DNA of 64,000 nucleotides from Hanleya hanleyi (taxonomy: Eukaryota > Mollusca > Polyplacophora > Lepidopleurida > Hanleyidae), in NCBI GenBank assembly GCA_036873755.1, contig JAVTVY010020454.1, positions 18,545-82,544 on the forward strand, written 5' to 3'. Positions 1 to 10,100 of the stretch are shown one piece after another. Below the pieces are notes generated by a model. That model was not told where the DNA came from, ran no database searches, and was given only the letters and a program-made list of their open reading frames with translations. Within the stretch, counting starts at the first letter, position 1, and each line of letters begins with the position of its first letter. The translations under genes were made by a program, and so were the position numbers.

Positions 1-202
1 TTTCGACGTATGCAGCCAGATCTCAGTTGTTTTCAGTACTGATTTTATGCAGTATTTTCGCAAATATTTTTTAGTAGAATCATCAAACTTTATATTTTCA
101 GAAAGCCAACATTTCAATAAATCCGAGTAATTGTTGGTATTTACGGTGGCTCATAAGTGACATTGTGTTTTTTATAATTAATTTTCATTTTTTTGGCATT
201 AT

Positions 203-405
203 CACCTAGGTGGAAATTATTTTCACCTGGGTGATATTATTATCACCTGGGTGGAAATTATTTTCACCTGGGTGGAAATTATTTTCACCTGGGTGGAAAT
301 TATTATCACCTGGGTGGATATTATTATCACCTGGGTGGAAATGATTTTCACCTGAGTGGAAATTATTATCACCTGGGTGGAAATTATTATCACGTGGGTG
401 GAAAT
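203..405 (+). repeat. 21-bp tandem repeat (CACCTGGGTGGAAATTATT unit), left arm
   Basis: Ten units start at about 203, 224, 244, 265, 286, 307, 328, 349, 370 and 391, each with CACCTGGGTG or a close variant followed by an AT-rich spacer. CACCTGGGTG is nearly self-complementary and contains an E-box. Confidence 0.9.
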
Positions 406-939
406 TTTTTAGGGGGAGGCGGGGGGGAGGGCATTTCGCGCCTCCCCCAGGCCACGACAGGTCCTGTGACGTTAGTCACACTGCTCATGTCAAATATTAC
501 AATACATGAAATAACAATTAACATAAAAGTATAATATTTATCTGCCGAATCACGATTTATGTGACTACTCTAATACTAATTTGTTTATTACTCATTATTT
601 AACATTTTTGAAGAACTTAATCTCAATGAAATGGGCGTACGTTCGAACTCGAGAGCCTCCGCCTAAAGAATCAGTGATTGCAGCATAACTGAATTATGGC
701 AGATGTTAAGGTGCATGTTTGTTCAGTTCAAGGACGGAGTATCATAATGGGTTCTTGGAATATGGATGAAAAGGTCGGCAAATAGTACCTGAAATAATTT
801 ACGTTCCCCTGTTTTTAGGACATGGTTAAAATGCCATATTGGAATATATGAAGAAAATCAACTAAGTTCAACTCCTAGTAATTTTGGCAAATTCAATATT
901 TCACCAGAACATGGTCTGTATACTGACATAGATGCAGAA

Positions 940-1745
940 AATCGGCAAAGTCCAAAATGTCATAAATATTACAAAACTTAATATTTCATCTCATAAATAT
1001 GACCAGCACATCTGCAAACCATGTTGAACATCTCTACGAGGTTTCAAAAGCATCTGTGGGCACCGTGGGACTAGTTGATTACAGCAGAACGTGATCAATA
1101 TACAGGATTATGCAAAAATGGGCAAAGTTTAAAACGTCATAAATATGACAAAAAATAATATTTCATCTCACAAATAGCAGGTGCACATCTTCAAAGCATG
1201 TTTAACAAGCTAGGAGAGTTTCTCTAGGACAAGCTGATTATACTTTAGTACTACTGGTACATTGTAATTAGTGGCGAAAATGACCAAAATATCAGAAATT
1301 TGACAAAATATAATACTTTATATTTCATCTCACAAATAGCAGGTGCACATATTCAAAGCATGTTTAACAAGCTGGGAGAGTTTCTCTAGGACAAGCTGAT
1401 TATACTTTAGTACTACTGGTACATTGTAATTAGTGGCGAAAATGACCAACATATCAGAAATTTGACAAAATATAATACTTCATATTTCATCTCACAAATA
1501 GCAGGTGCACATCTTCGAAGAATGTTTAATAAGCCTGCAAAGTTTTAGGAACATCAACTCAAAACTCTAGGACTAGTTGATTATACTCGAGTTCCACTAG
1601 AACACTGTAATTGATGGCGATAATAGCAAAGTAAAAAAAAACATCATAAATTTGATAAAAATTTATATTTCATCTCACAAATAGCAGGTGCACGTCTACG
1701 AAGAATGTTTAATAAGCCTGCAAAGTTTCAGGAACATCCACTCAA
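940..1745 (+). repeat. Tandem repeat of about 160 bp inside HINE 1
   Basis: About five diverged copies share ATTTCATCTCACAAATAGCA, GGTGCACATCTTCAAAGCAT and a TAGGAC...TGATTATACT segment. Those at 1150-1310 and 1320-1480 are nearly identical, which suggests a recent duplication. Confidence 0.8.
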
Positions 1746-1805
1746 ACTTTAGGTGTGACGAACAGACAGACAGACGGATGGACAGACAGACAGAGCAAAC
1801 ACTTA

Positions 1806-1836
1806 ATGCCTCCCGGCTACTTCGTAGCGGAGGCAT
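1806..1836 (+). other. 3' terminal hairpin of HINE 1
   Basis: ATGCCTCC pairs with GGAGGCAT around a GGCTAC/GTAGC inner stem and a TTC loop. Helitron-like elements carry such a hairpin just before the 3' end. Confidence 0.6.
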
Positions 1837-1938
1837 AACAAAATCTTTCTCTAAAGTAATCGATGTCTTGAAACCTGGACCCAGAAAAAATTACTGAATA
1901 GGTGTCCCAACTGAACAATCAAACTTATAAATAACGTC

Positions 1939-2077
1939 CACCCAGGTGATAATAATATCACCCGGGTGAGAATAATTTCCACCCGGGTGATAATAATTTC
2001 TACCCAGGTCAAAATAATTTTCACCCAGGTGATAATAATATCACTCGGGTAAAAATAATTTCCACCCAGGTGATAAT
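1939..2077 (-). repeat. 21-bp tandem repeat, right arm (inverted)
   Basis: Seven units of CACCCAGGTG or CACCCGGGTG at about 21-bp spacing (1939, 1959, 1980, 2001, 2022, 2042, 2063) form the reverse complement of the 203-405 array. Confidence 0.88.
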
Positions 2078-2365
2078 GCAAAAAAAAAAAAATACATAAT
2101 TAAAAAAAAGACAATGTCACCGTAGGTATTTCTATGAAAAAGGAAAAGAAGTAGAAAATATCGACGGAGGAGACACTGACAGCACAGATGGTTTCCAGCA
2201 AAGTGGAAAAATATCCAGAAAACCACGTCAAAATTACTAAATATTTTGGGTAGCGCAAGTATTTTAGTGATCAAAGTACCCTGAACTCGTCAAATGCACC
2301 CCACAAGCTTTATTTTACATATTTTTATGTCATTCCCGATCATGCACCCAACTGTATCTTCAAAA

Positions 2366-2660
2366 CTCGAAGTCGTAGTGAAAGTCGAAGTCGTAGTGAA
2401 AGTCGAAGTCGTAGTGAAAGTCGAAGTCGTAGTGAAAGTCGAAGTCGTAGTGAAAGTCGAAGTCGTAGTGAAAGTCGAAGTCGTAGTGAAAGTCGAAGTC
2501 GTAGCGAAAGTCGAAGTCGTAGTGAAAGTCGAAGTCGTAGTGAAAGTCGAAGTCGTAGTCGAAAGTCGAAGTCGTAGTGAAAGTCGAAGTCGTAGCGAAA
2601 GTCGAAGTCGTAGTGAAAGTCGAAGTCGTAGTCGAAGTCGAGAGAAGTCGTAGCGAAAGT
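2366..2660 (+). repeat. 18-bp tandem repeat (GAAGTCGTAGTGAAAGTC)
   Basis: About 16 near-identical 18-bp units. Because 18 is a multiple of three, all frames stay open and give repeats of SESRSR, KVEVVV or, on the other strand, YDFDFH. These are translation artefacts of the satellite, with no sign of a gene. Confidence 0.92.
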
Positions 2661-3047
2661 CGAAGTCGATTTGGCGATTTCACGAAGTGAAAGTCGAAGT
2701 CGTAGCGAAAGTCGAAGTCGATTGCGATTTCACGAAGTGAAAGTCGAAGTCGTAGCGAAAGTCGAAGTCGATTCGGCGATTCGACGATGCGAAGTGACGA
2801 AGTCGCGAAGTGAAATCCACTTCGCGACTTCGTCACTTCGCATCGTCGAATCGCCGAATCGACTTCGACTTTGACTACGACTTCGACTTTCACTTCGTGA
2901 AATCGCCGAATCGACTTCGACTTTCGCTACGACTTCGAGTTTCACTTCGTGAAATCGCCAAATCGACTTCGACTTTCGCTACGACTTCGACTTTCACTTC
3001 GTGAAATCGCCGAATCGACTTCGACTTTCACTACGACTTCGACTTTT
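2572..3047. repeat. Long palindrome built from the 18-bp satellite
   Basis: Sequence left of about 2815 is repeated in inverted form to the right. The centre is GCGAAGTG-AAATC-CACTTCGC, and longer satellite-derived units with GGCGATTTCACGAAGTG flank it on both sides. The arms are about 235 bp each and nearly complete. Confidence 0.88.
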
Positions 3048-3095
3048 AGAAAGTCGATGTGACGAAGCGACGAATGGCCGCATCCGGCTTCCATA

Positions 3096-3211
3096 GATTC
3101 TGATACTAGATGGGTGCTATGGTGCTCTTGGATAAGACTGAAAATCTATAAGGTGCTTCAAATTTGACCCCCTCCCCAATAATGGCGCTATAGTGAGATT
3201 ATACTGTAATA
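3096..3211 (+). repeat. Partial copy of the 12135-12303 small transposon
   Basis: Shares a run around GATGGGTGCTATGGTG, AAAATCTATAAG, TTTGACCCC and a terminal ACTGTAAT with the element at 12135-12303. The left end is missing. Confidence 0.55.
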
Positions 3212-3245
3212 ACAAAACATATGTCATCTTCAATTGTCCTGGTTC

Positions 3246-3318
3246 ACCTGGTGCTGTACTGGCTGGGCTGATCCGTGTCTAGGATAATAGGAACCGTGGG
3301 CACTCGCACACGTGTGTC
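3246..3318 (+). mobile_element. Truncated 5S-headed SINE fragment
   Basis: GGTGCTGTACTGGCTGGGCT, then GATCCGTGTCTAGG and ATAATAGGAACCGTG, match the middle of the full SINE at 6422-6651 with few differences. The 5S-derived head and the 3' tail are absent. Confidence 0.7.
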
Positions 3319-3327
3319 CCTGAATTC

Positions 3328-3471
3328 TGGCAAAATATGTAGTCTTTGAGTCAAATATGAGGCTTAATTGTTGAGGGATCGCCATGAACAAATTGAACAT
3401 TGATTCTCAATGCAAAATTTTTTGCTCTCTAAATTGGGCACATCCTATCTAGGGTGTAATCTGAAGTGCTG
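3328..3471 (+). mobile_element. Partial copy of the 20875-21156 CAGGG element
   Basis: Shares CTGAATTCTGG, AGTCTTTGAGTCA, TATGAGGCTTAATTG, CATGAACA and TTGAACATTGATTCTCAAT with the element at 20875. The 5' third is replaced by the SINE fragment. Confidence 0.65.
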
Positions 3472-3869
3472 GTTTATCTTAAAGGCACTGATAATCCATC
3501 TTGATTAATTACTCATGACCTCTTAATCATTTAAACTTCTACGTTCAAGTAAAGAGGCTAGTATCCATGAAAAAAATTCTACTAATTGAAACCGACACTA
3601 TTCTATCAATTAACTCTAAATGCAAATGTCTGGCAAATTCATCTAACAAACATTCAGTTCTGCAATCTTTTACTGTCAGTATACTGCGTATTTATCCAGT
3701 GAACTTGTATGGTAAATATACTGCATATTCATACTGTAAACTGCTATTACAAATATTCAAATATTCTTTCTCTTTATAAGTACACATTGTTTTGCTACTG
3801 TATACCACCGGGAAGTTTGAAAATATCTATCAATAAATGTCATACAGAGGCCATTGATTTGGTTTACAG

Positions 3870-4113
3870 AAAACTCAAATGCCAGATTTGAGTTCTTTAC
3901 CGGTTCCCATGTTTGAAAGTGAAGCCAGACAAGTGAAAACAACGACCCAGAAAATGGTCACAACACCCACCATTGAGAGCACAAGTATTGCCCCTCGACA
4001 ACGACCCAAAGGTCAAGCAGTGTCACAAGCAGGAACTCTAGGACTACCTTTACAGACAAGCATTGCACCGCGGAAACGACCCACAGCTAGTAATCCTCAA
4101 ACACCTGTCAGTG
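3870..4113 (+). CDS. BMP2K: BMP2K/AAK1-like exon a (first in window)
   Basis: The acceptor is a pyrimidine-rich tract ending in TTTACAG at 3869 and the donor is GTAAGA at 4114. The 244 nt begin in phase 0 and leave one base. The exon encodes KTQMPDLSSLPVP and two related motifs, SIAPRQRPK and SIAPRKRPT, which correspond to the paired APRQRP/TPRKR motifs just after the kinase domain region of AAK1 and BMP2K. The preceding exon, and with it the kinase domain, is left of the window. Confidence 0.85.
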
Positions 4114-7100
4114 GTAAGACTCTGCTGATACCATCTGTGGGGCATTTTTGTTTTCAAATATTTCATGTTAATGAAATATAAAATATATTAAATATTGATA
4201 TTGCTCATTTATTCCATAGCTTTTAATCAAAAAACTATATGTTTGGTATTTTCACCTCAATTGGCAGTCTGGAAATTCATTGTATGTTGGTTATATGTTG
4301 CGTACTATTGCCAAGCCATGCTAATACTGTGCACTGAATACAGAGGTTTACTATCTTCAGTGAAGTGTATACTGTCCTGTATAATATTAACATTGTCCTT
4401 AGCCCTTTTATAGGTATAAGAGTAGGAACATATAATTTTGGTTCTAGAAACATTATTTCTCTCGTCTCCTTCTTTCTGGTGGTGGTCTGTTTCAGAACCA
4501 ATCGCAGTGTGTTTTAAAACCAACCATTCTGAATGTACTTCTGAAGATAGAAAGTATTGTATGGTTTTTCAACTCACTCACTTCTTTTATAATACAGCAA
4601 CCTGTTATGTATAGCCTTCCTGCTACATGTAAGATCCTAGTGAGTCACAGTCTGTCTGCCCTGATATCCCATACTGCAGCCCTGGACACAAGAAGTGTCT
4701 GCCTTTTTAGAAACTGCTTTCTTCGTTTCAGTATGTTACAACAGTTCCTAACTGTCGGTTGTTCCTGTCCTTGAATATTAATAGCACCATTGCAGTAATA
4801 CACTAGTAAATGTACATCTATCTGAAACCGCTAGCAGAGCTTAGTCTCAATTTCACACGTGTACATCAGTAGCAAGGTTTAGAAGCACGGTTTATGGGCT
4901 TAATCCTGTTCTGATCTCAGTTATCTTTCCTTGTTTTCCTCGGCAGAATCCTGTGATATGCCAGTTCACCCACCTATCCCCTCCCCAGTGCCTGCACAAC
5001 AGCTGTATCCTCCTAACCAAGCTATTTACCCCACATCACCGGGCTATCAACAGCAGTATACCATGACACTACAGCAACAACAACAGCAACAGATGCAGAT
5101 CCAACAACAACAGATGCAGATTCAACAACAGCAACAACAAATGCAGATTCAACAACAACAGCAGCAACAACAACAACAACAACAGATGTATATGCATTCT
5201 TCATCTGCTTTACCCACATCCCAACAGACTTACCCCATTTCTAGTGGTGACGGGTCCACCCAGCACAGCTCCAGTGTAGAGAACCTTCTCTTGTTGACAG
5301 GTTTTTCTGACTCTTTCTCTGCCACATCTGCTGATGAAAGGGTTATGTCTGCCTCTGCTACAGCCTTGTCCAGTCAGCTCATCGAACTACAGACCAATAA
5401 CAGTCATGTGGACAATCGAGCATTTACGGCTGTAGACCCTCAGATTTCCTCAGAAGAGACCAAATTTAAAAAGCCTTCCCGACCTCCACTCAAGCCAGTA
5501 AGTACCGTACTCCATCAATATACACACAGCCAACACTGACTGGCAGAGCACATAGCATTTTCACATGGATGAAGCATCTTCACCATATATGATCCAGCCA
5601 GCTACAGTTTTACTATCTCTCTATATCTGCAAAAATGAGACACAACACATTAACTGAACTGTTCATCATAGTGTTTGAAAATGAATGGATATTAGGAAAA
5701 AATTACAAAGATATATTTAAAGTTCAATAGACCTCTGAGCAATTCAATTCAATTCATCTTGAGCAATTCTCTTCAACATAGTTTGTCAATCTGAAGGTAT
5801 CTTTTGTTTTACATTTCTAAGTAGGAGCACATATTTCCATTTAATTGATGATGCTTTTGTGCTTTGCAATTGTGGCCTCCTTCTTTGGTAAATTGTTATG
5901 GAATTTTATCCATTCTGTTGTTTCCACTTGGGTGTTTATTTCAGAATGACTCTCAGCCATTAATATCAGTCACACCACCTTTATCACCTCATCATAGAGT
6001 TCATCGCCGTAACCGCAGCGACACCTCATCGCTGGGTATGGGAGGTAAAGGCAGTGCCTTTAGGTTTGTATCATCAGTTAGATCCATTCGACAGTTTTGT
6101 CATAATAATATATATTCTTTTAAGAATAAATATGTGATTGCAGTATCAGCCCTATCAACATCTTCTCACAAGGGGTCATTCAAATACACAATGATTTTGA
6201 TTTTTTGACACTCTTTTTTTTATCCCTCACCCTGTCATTGTGTAGGTAATACTTGAATGCTCCCCAATACAATGTAGATATCTTGTGTTGCTATTTGATA
6301 TAAATGTTATTGTTTATCATATTGTAGAAGCCACATGATCATTGGTTGGTGATGGCTTTCGCTCTTTGGGCATAGCAATAATGTTTTTATGTTTCCTGCA
6401 GAAATATCTGTCTATAATAGGTACGGCTTATAGCGTTGGACAAACCGGTTCTCGTCAGATCACCGAAGTTAAGCAACGTTAAGCTCGGTCAATACTTGGA
6501 TGAGTGACCGGGTGCTGTACTGGCTGGGCTGATCAGTGTCCAGGGTAATAGGAACTGTGAACACCCTCGTGTTCTGGCACATGTTGGCACCGTCGTGATA
6601 TGACCGAAACAAGGTTGAAAACGACGTTAACCCCTACTACTCACTCACCCTGCAATTATCAAAGATAAACTAAAGATTAAAGTTCTCTTTGTCTTATAAA
6701 CAGACACTATTCCTGTTATAATTGTCCAGATAAAAGTTTATATTGTGTGCATACAGCAATATCATGAATATAGAGGGATTTTATCAACATATGAGATGAT
6801 CATACGTTGAGTGAGCTATGGTGGGGTGAGCTATGGTGGGGTGAGGGTACTATATACACCTGTGCTTCACTATAACAGGGTTTCATACATGTATATTTAG
6901 CCGGTGAAATGTTTGGAGTGGACAGGAATATACACATGTATACCTCCCTGTAACCATGACCGCACAAATGACCTATGTGCTACGGTACCGATATGGAACA
7001 CATTCTAATAATTCAATCACAGGAAGTACATTTTTTTCCCCCAAATTATTAGCATGATCAAACTTTGTACATTGGAATGTTGAGGAAATGATACCAAATA

Positions 7101-10100
7101 GAGTGACATCAAAATTTGAGGCAATTTTTTTGGATGATTGTATGTTTACGGTAATCTCTCTAATAATCCAGTCCCCCTGTCAGACTTATATTATCCCAAA
7201 TTTTTATGACAAAATTCAATTGGTGGTTCTAGTAAATGTGATCACCCTCTGAGATCATTGAAATAACGAAAAAATAATGGATTATATTCATGATTTTGAG
7301 CCATTTTGTCAACTTCTTGTTCTAATAAATTTGATCACCCTCAGATTTTATGGTGGCAAATTTCACTTCCTGTGATTGAATTATTGGAGGTATTATCATG
7401 ATAGAGTGATTGATTTATGAATGTGTATTGTGAACTTATATTATATTGAAGGACAGGCGTAGATGTACATCTGTGTATACAAACATGATACATTACAGGT
7501 TATCACATCAGACCTCATCATCCTATACCCTTCCTATACTAGACACTCCAGTTCTCCACATCATCCTGTAGAATGATGCCATTATACTACCTTGAATATT
7601 TCCAAATACTTCTGGCTGTTTGGAACAAACATCTTCTGTGAAATGTTATCATGAATCATACATACATATATGAACATATTGGGCAATGGAAACAGTGACT
7701 CCCATTAAGGAAACTTGTATATGGCTGATGAAGACTGTGGAGAACTTTGGTGTATGTGTGACCTATCTGCAAGCCCTCTCTCATACCCGATTGCCTTCAT
7801 CTATCATGTATCAGCTTGGTCTGTGCTGGAGGGTCCATGTTTTCAGCTAGCAGGCCATTGATATATATATTTATATTTCTGGTTGGGTGACAATTTGAAA
7901 AGTATTTTTTTTTTTTTTTGCCTTATTTTATTTCAATTAAGACATGGTCTGGTCTGGATTTATACATCATCTTCATGATCCATTTAACATGGCCTTGGAA
8001 TGCTGGTTGAGAAAGGGGGCATCCATAAAGTATGTACGCCCATGGGGGGAGTGGGAAGAGGTATGATCTTTGCGTATGAAGAGCATACAGTGGAAGGAGG
8101 TGTTTGCCCCAAGCATAAAATTTTGGAAGCAGTGTTCCACACGAGGCTCCGATATCTTGCCATGACACACAAGAATGTTGATGGGATATTCTAACAATGT
8201 TATTTCGAACAATTCCAGTCGCTAAACCAAACTCAGTGAAGTTTGTATTCCAGTTTGTCATCAGAGCCACTTTTTAAAGTGACACCAAATTTTCCAGTAT
8301 CAATTTGGAACAAAAACAAACTTAGAATGTAGACATTTTAGGTGTAAATCTTGGTACTGATCAGTCTACATTTATATTACTAGCGTGCACTGAGTAATCT
8401 GTCGTATCAGAAATCCCCTACAAACTCGACGACATATAATTTCTGACAGATTGCCAAGCCACGTCGGAAATTATATGTTGTACTGATGGAAGAGGTCAAG
8501 AAAATTCAGACTAAAATATCTGAGCCCAGCTCCGGAACTTTGCTCATACTGATGAATGACCCGGCTAAGTTGTCCTGCCTGAAATAGCATACTTTGGATG
8601 GCCTTCAAAAGGACTGTTGAAATATGGACAGGTGCTACTCTAGTTTATAAGCATACCTGCCTATGGGGCTCTCGGGTTTGACCTAGAGTGTCGTTGTGCA
8701 CACCTCAGGTCATGGTAACAATAGGCCTCAGCACCTCAGACAGCTTGTCATAAGAGGCGACTAACTGAGGCACTGGTGGGGTTAGCGGGTGTGAAAAGGA
8801 ATAGGACCCAAACGTTGTGATATGACTGCAATGTTAAATCATATTCACTCCTATAAACATACCATGCATAGACTAAGAATGATTACCAAGAATATAGAAT
8901 TTGAGCATACGTACTTTATGGATGCCTCCGAATGGGCCTTTTAGTGGTGAGAAAGCCTGTCCTTGGGTCATGTTGTGCATGTGAAGGGTGTAAACCAACG
9001 TTAACAACCCATGCCTGTCTTTATCCTTCAAAAGGGCATATAGTGGTACGAGCAATTTACTGGCCCCCTTGGAGAATCATCCGAAGTCTAAATCCGCATC
9101 AACCACCCCCATCCATTCTCCACCCAGGTAAACAGTCTCCTCATCAGGTGTTCTCATCAACTCTGTATTGCACTCTCCTCCTCAGGGCTTGTCATAAGAA
9201 TAATGTAATCCTTCAACAAAGAGCCGTGCCAATATTACCAGCAGGTGCACTGAGATGTCATTCACATAACAGCCTATCTTTTTAACATGGGGCGGAGTAT
9301 TTAAATATTGATAACTGGTGTAAATATGAGAATTTAGATCAAATTATCTTACTATTCCAATAATGGACCATTACTCTTACATTTATGATTATTTTGGCAA
9401 CTCCAGGTCGAAAATAGTCCTTTTATCATTGATTAAAATAATCTCTAGTTTAAAGAGATAGGGAAGAGAGAGACTGACCAAACTGCTATGTGAACTGTGT
9501 CTTTGAGCACCTGCCAGTGCTATCAGCACAGCTCTTTGTTAAAGGATTAATTTAAGTTTGTGCAAGTGGAGGATTCTTGTCTAGTCATCAGTTTACATGC
9601 TGATCAAGTCTTGCTTACGTACATCACTGTCCTGGGATCTTGTGCTGCCATTACCACAGCTTATTTCTGCTAACAAGTTCTGGATGTTAACACACAAGCT
9701 TGATAAATATCTATTTACTCGCTTGCTCTTATGTTTATATTATTCCCTAATCATTTTGTGGATTGTTTAATATCATGAATATGTAGGTTTGATTTGGTTA
9801 ACCTCCTAATCCTTCTACCTCATGGTTTCTGGTTTTATTTATGCGTGTTCTTGCATCAATGTCATCTGTGGTTGTATGCATGACGTAACTGGTTTCAGCA
9901 TGTTATTCCTTCAATGACACTTTATTGTAAGATACATACATGTACTATAAATGTACTTGTGAATATAGTAATCTTTCCTCATACAGTTTGGTACTTTGCT
10001 TGTGATACTTTCAGCATGTTCAGTACAAGGAAATCTCAGTTAATTATTCATAATGGACTCAATAGACAGTGCTACATGGAGTAGTTCTCACATACACTCA

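Larger units (their letters stand above)
645..1842 (+). mobile_element. HINE/Helentron-like non-autonomous element 1
   Basis: The 5' part carries GCCTCCGC (655-662), inverted with GCGGAGGC in the 3' hairpin at 1806-1836 (ATGCCTCC...GGAGGCAT). The core is a tandem repeat of about 160 bp, and a GACAGACGG-type microsatellite (1763-1796) precedes the hairpin. Subterminal inverted repeat, repeat core, microsatellite and terminal hairpin are the design of HINE or pearl elements described in bivalves. The 5' boundary is approximate. Confidence 0.6.
134..2132. mobile_element. Large inverted-repeat element with tandem-repeat arms
   Basis: The left arm starts near GGTATTTACGGTG and the right arm ends with the inverted CACCGTAGGTATTTC; ACATTGTG, an AT-rich spacer and GCATTATCACC follow in both. 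The arms continue as 21-bp tandem repeats (203-405 and 1939-2077, opposite orientation). The interior contains a separate HINE-like element. No transposase is visible, so this is a non-autonomous foldback-like element. Confidence 0.6.

Noticed and set aside
203..405. Regular short repeats resembling a CRISPR array
   Set aside because: The 21-bp units are directly adjacent, spacers are not unique, the locus is eukaryotic, and an inverted array pairs with it as an element arm.
2294..2893. Long open frames encoding SR-rich or KVEVVV repeats
   Set aside because: They are frames of an 18-bp satellite, open on both strands, with no flanking gene structure.
6422..6516. Functional 5S rRNA gene
   Set aside because: The first bases of 5S and its 3' end are missing and the sequence runs directly into a SINE body that recurs at 3246.
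8932..9285. 117-codon open frame on the plus strand
   Set aside because: No domain, no fitting splice sites, and it overlaps the end of a possible TIR element.
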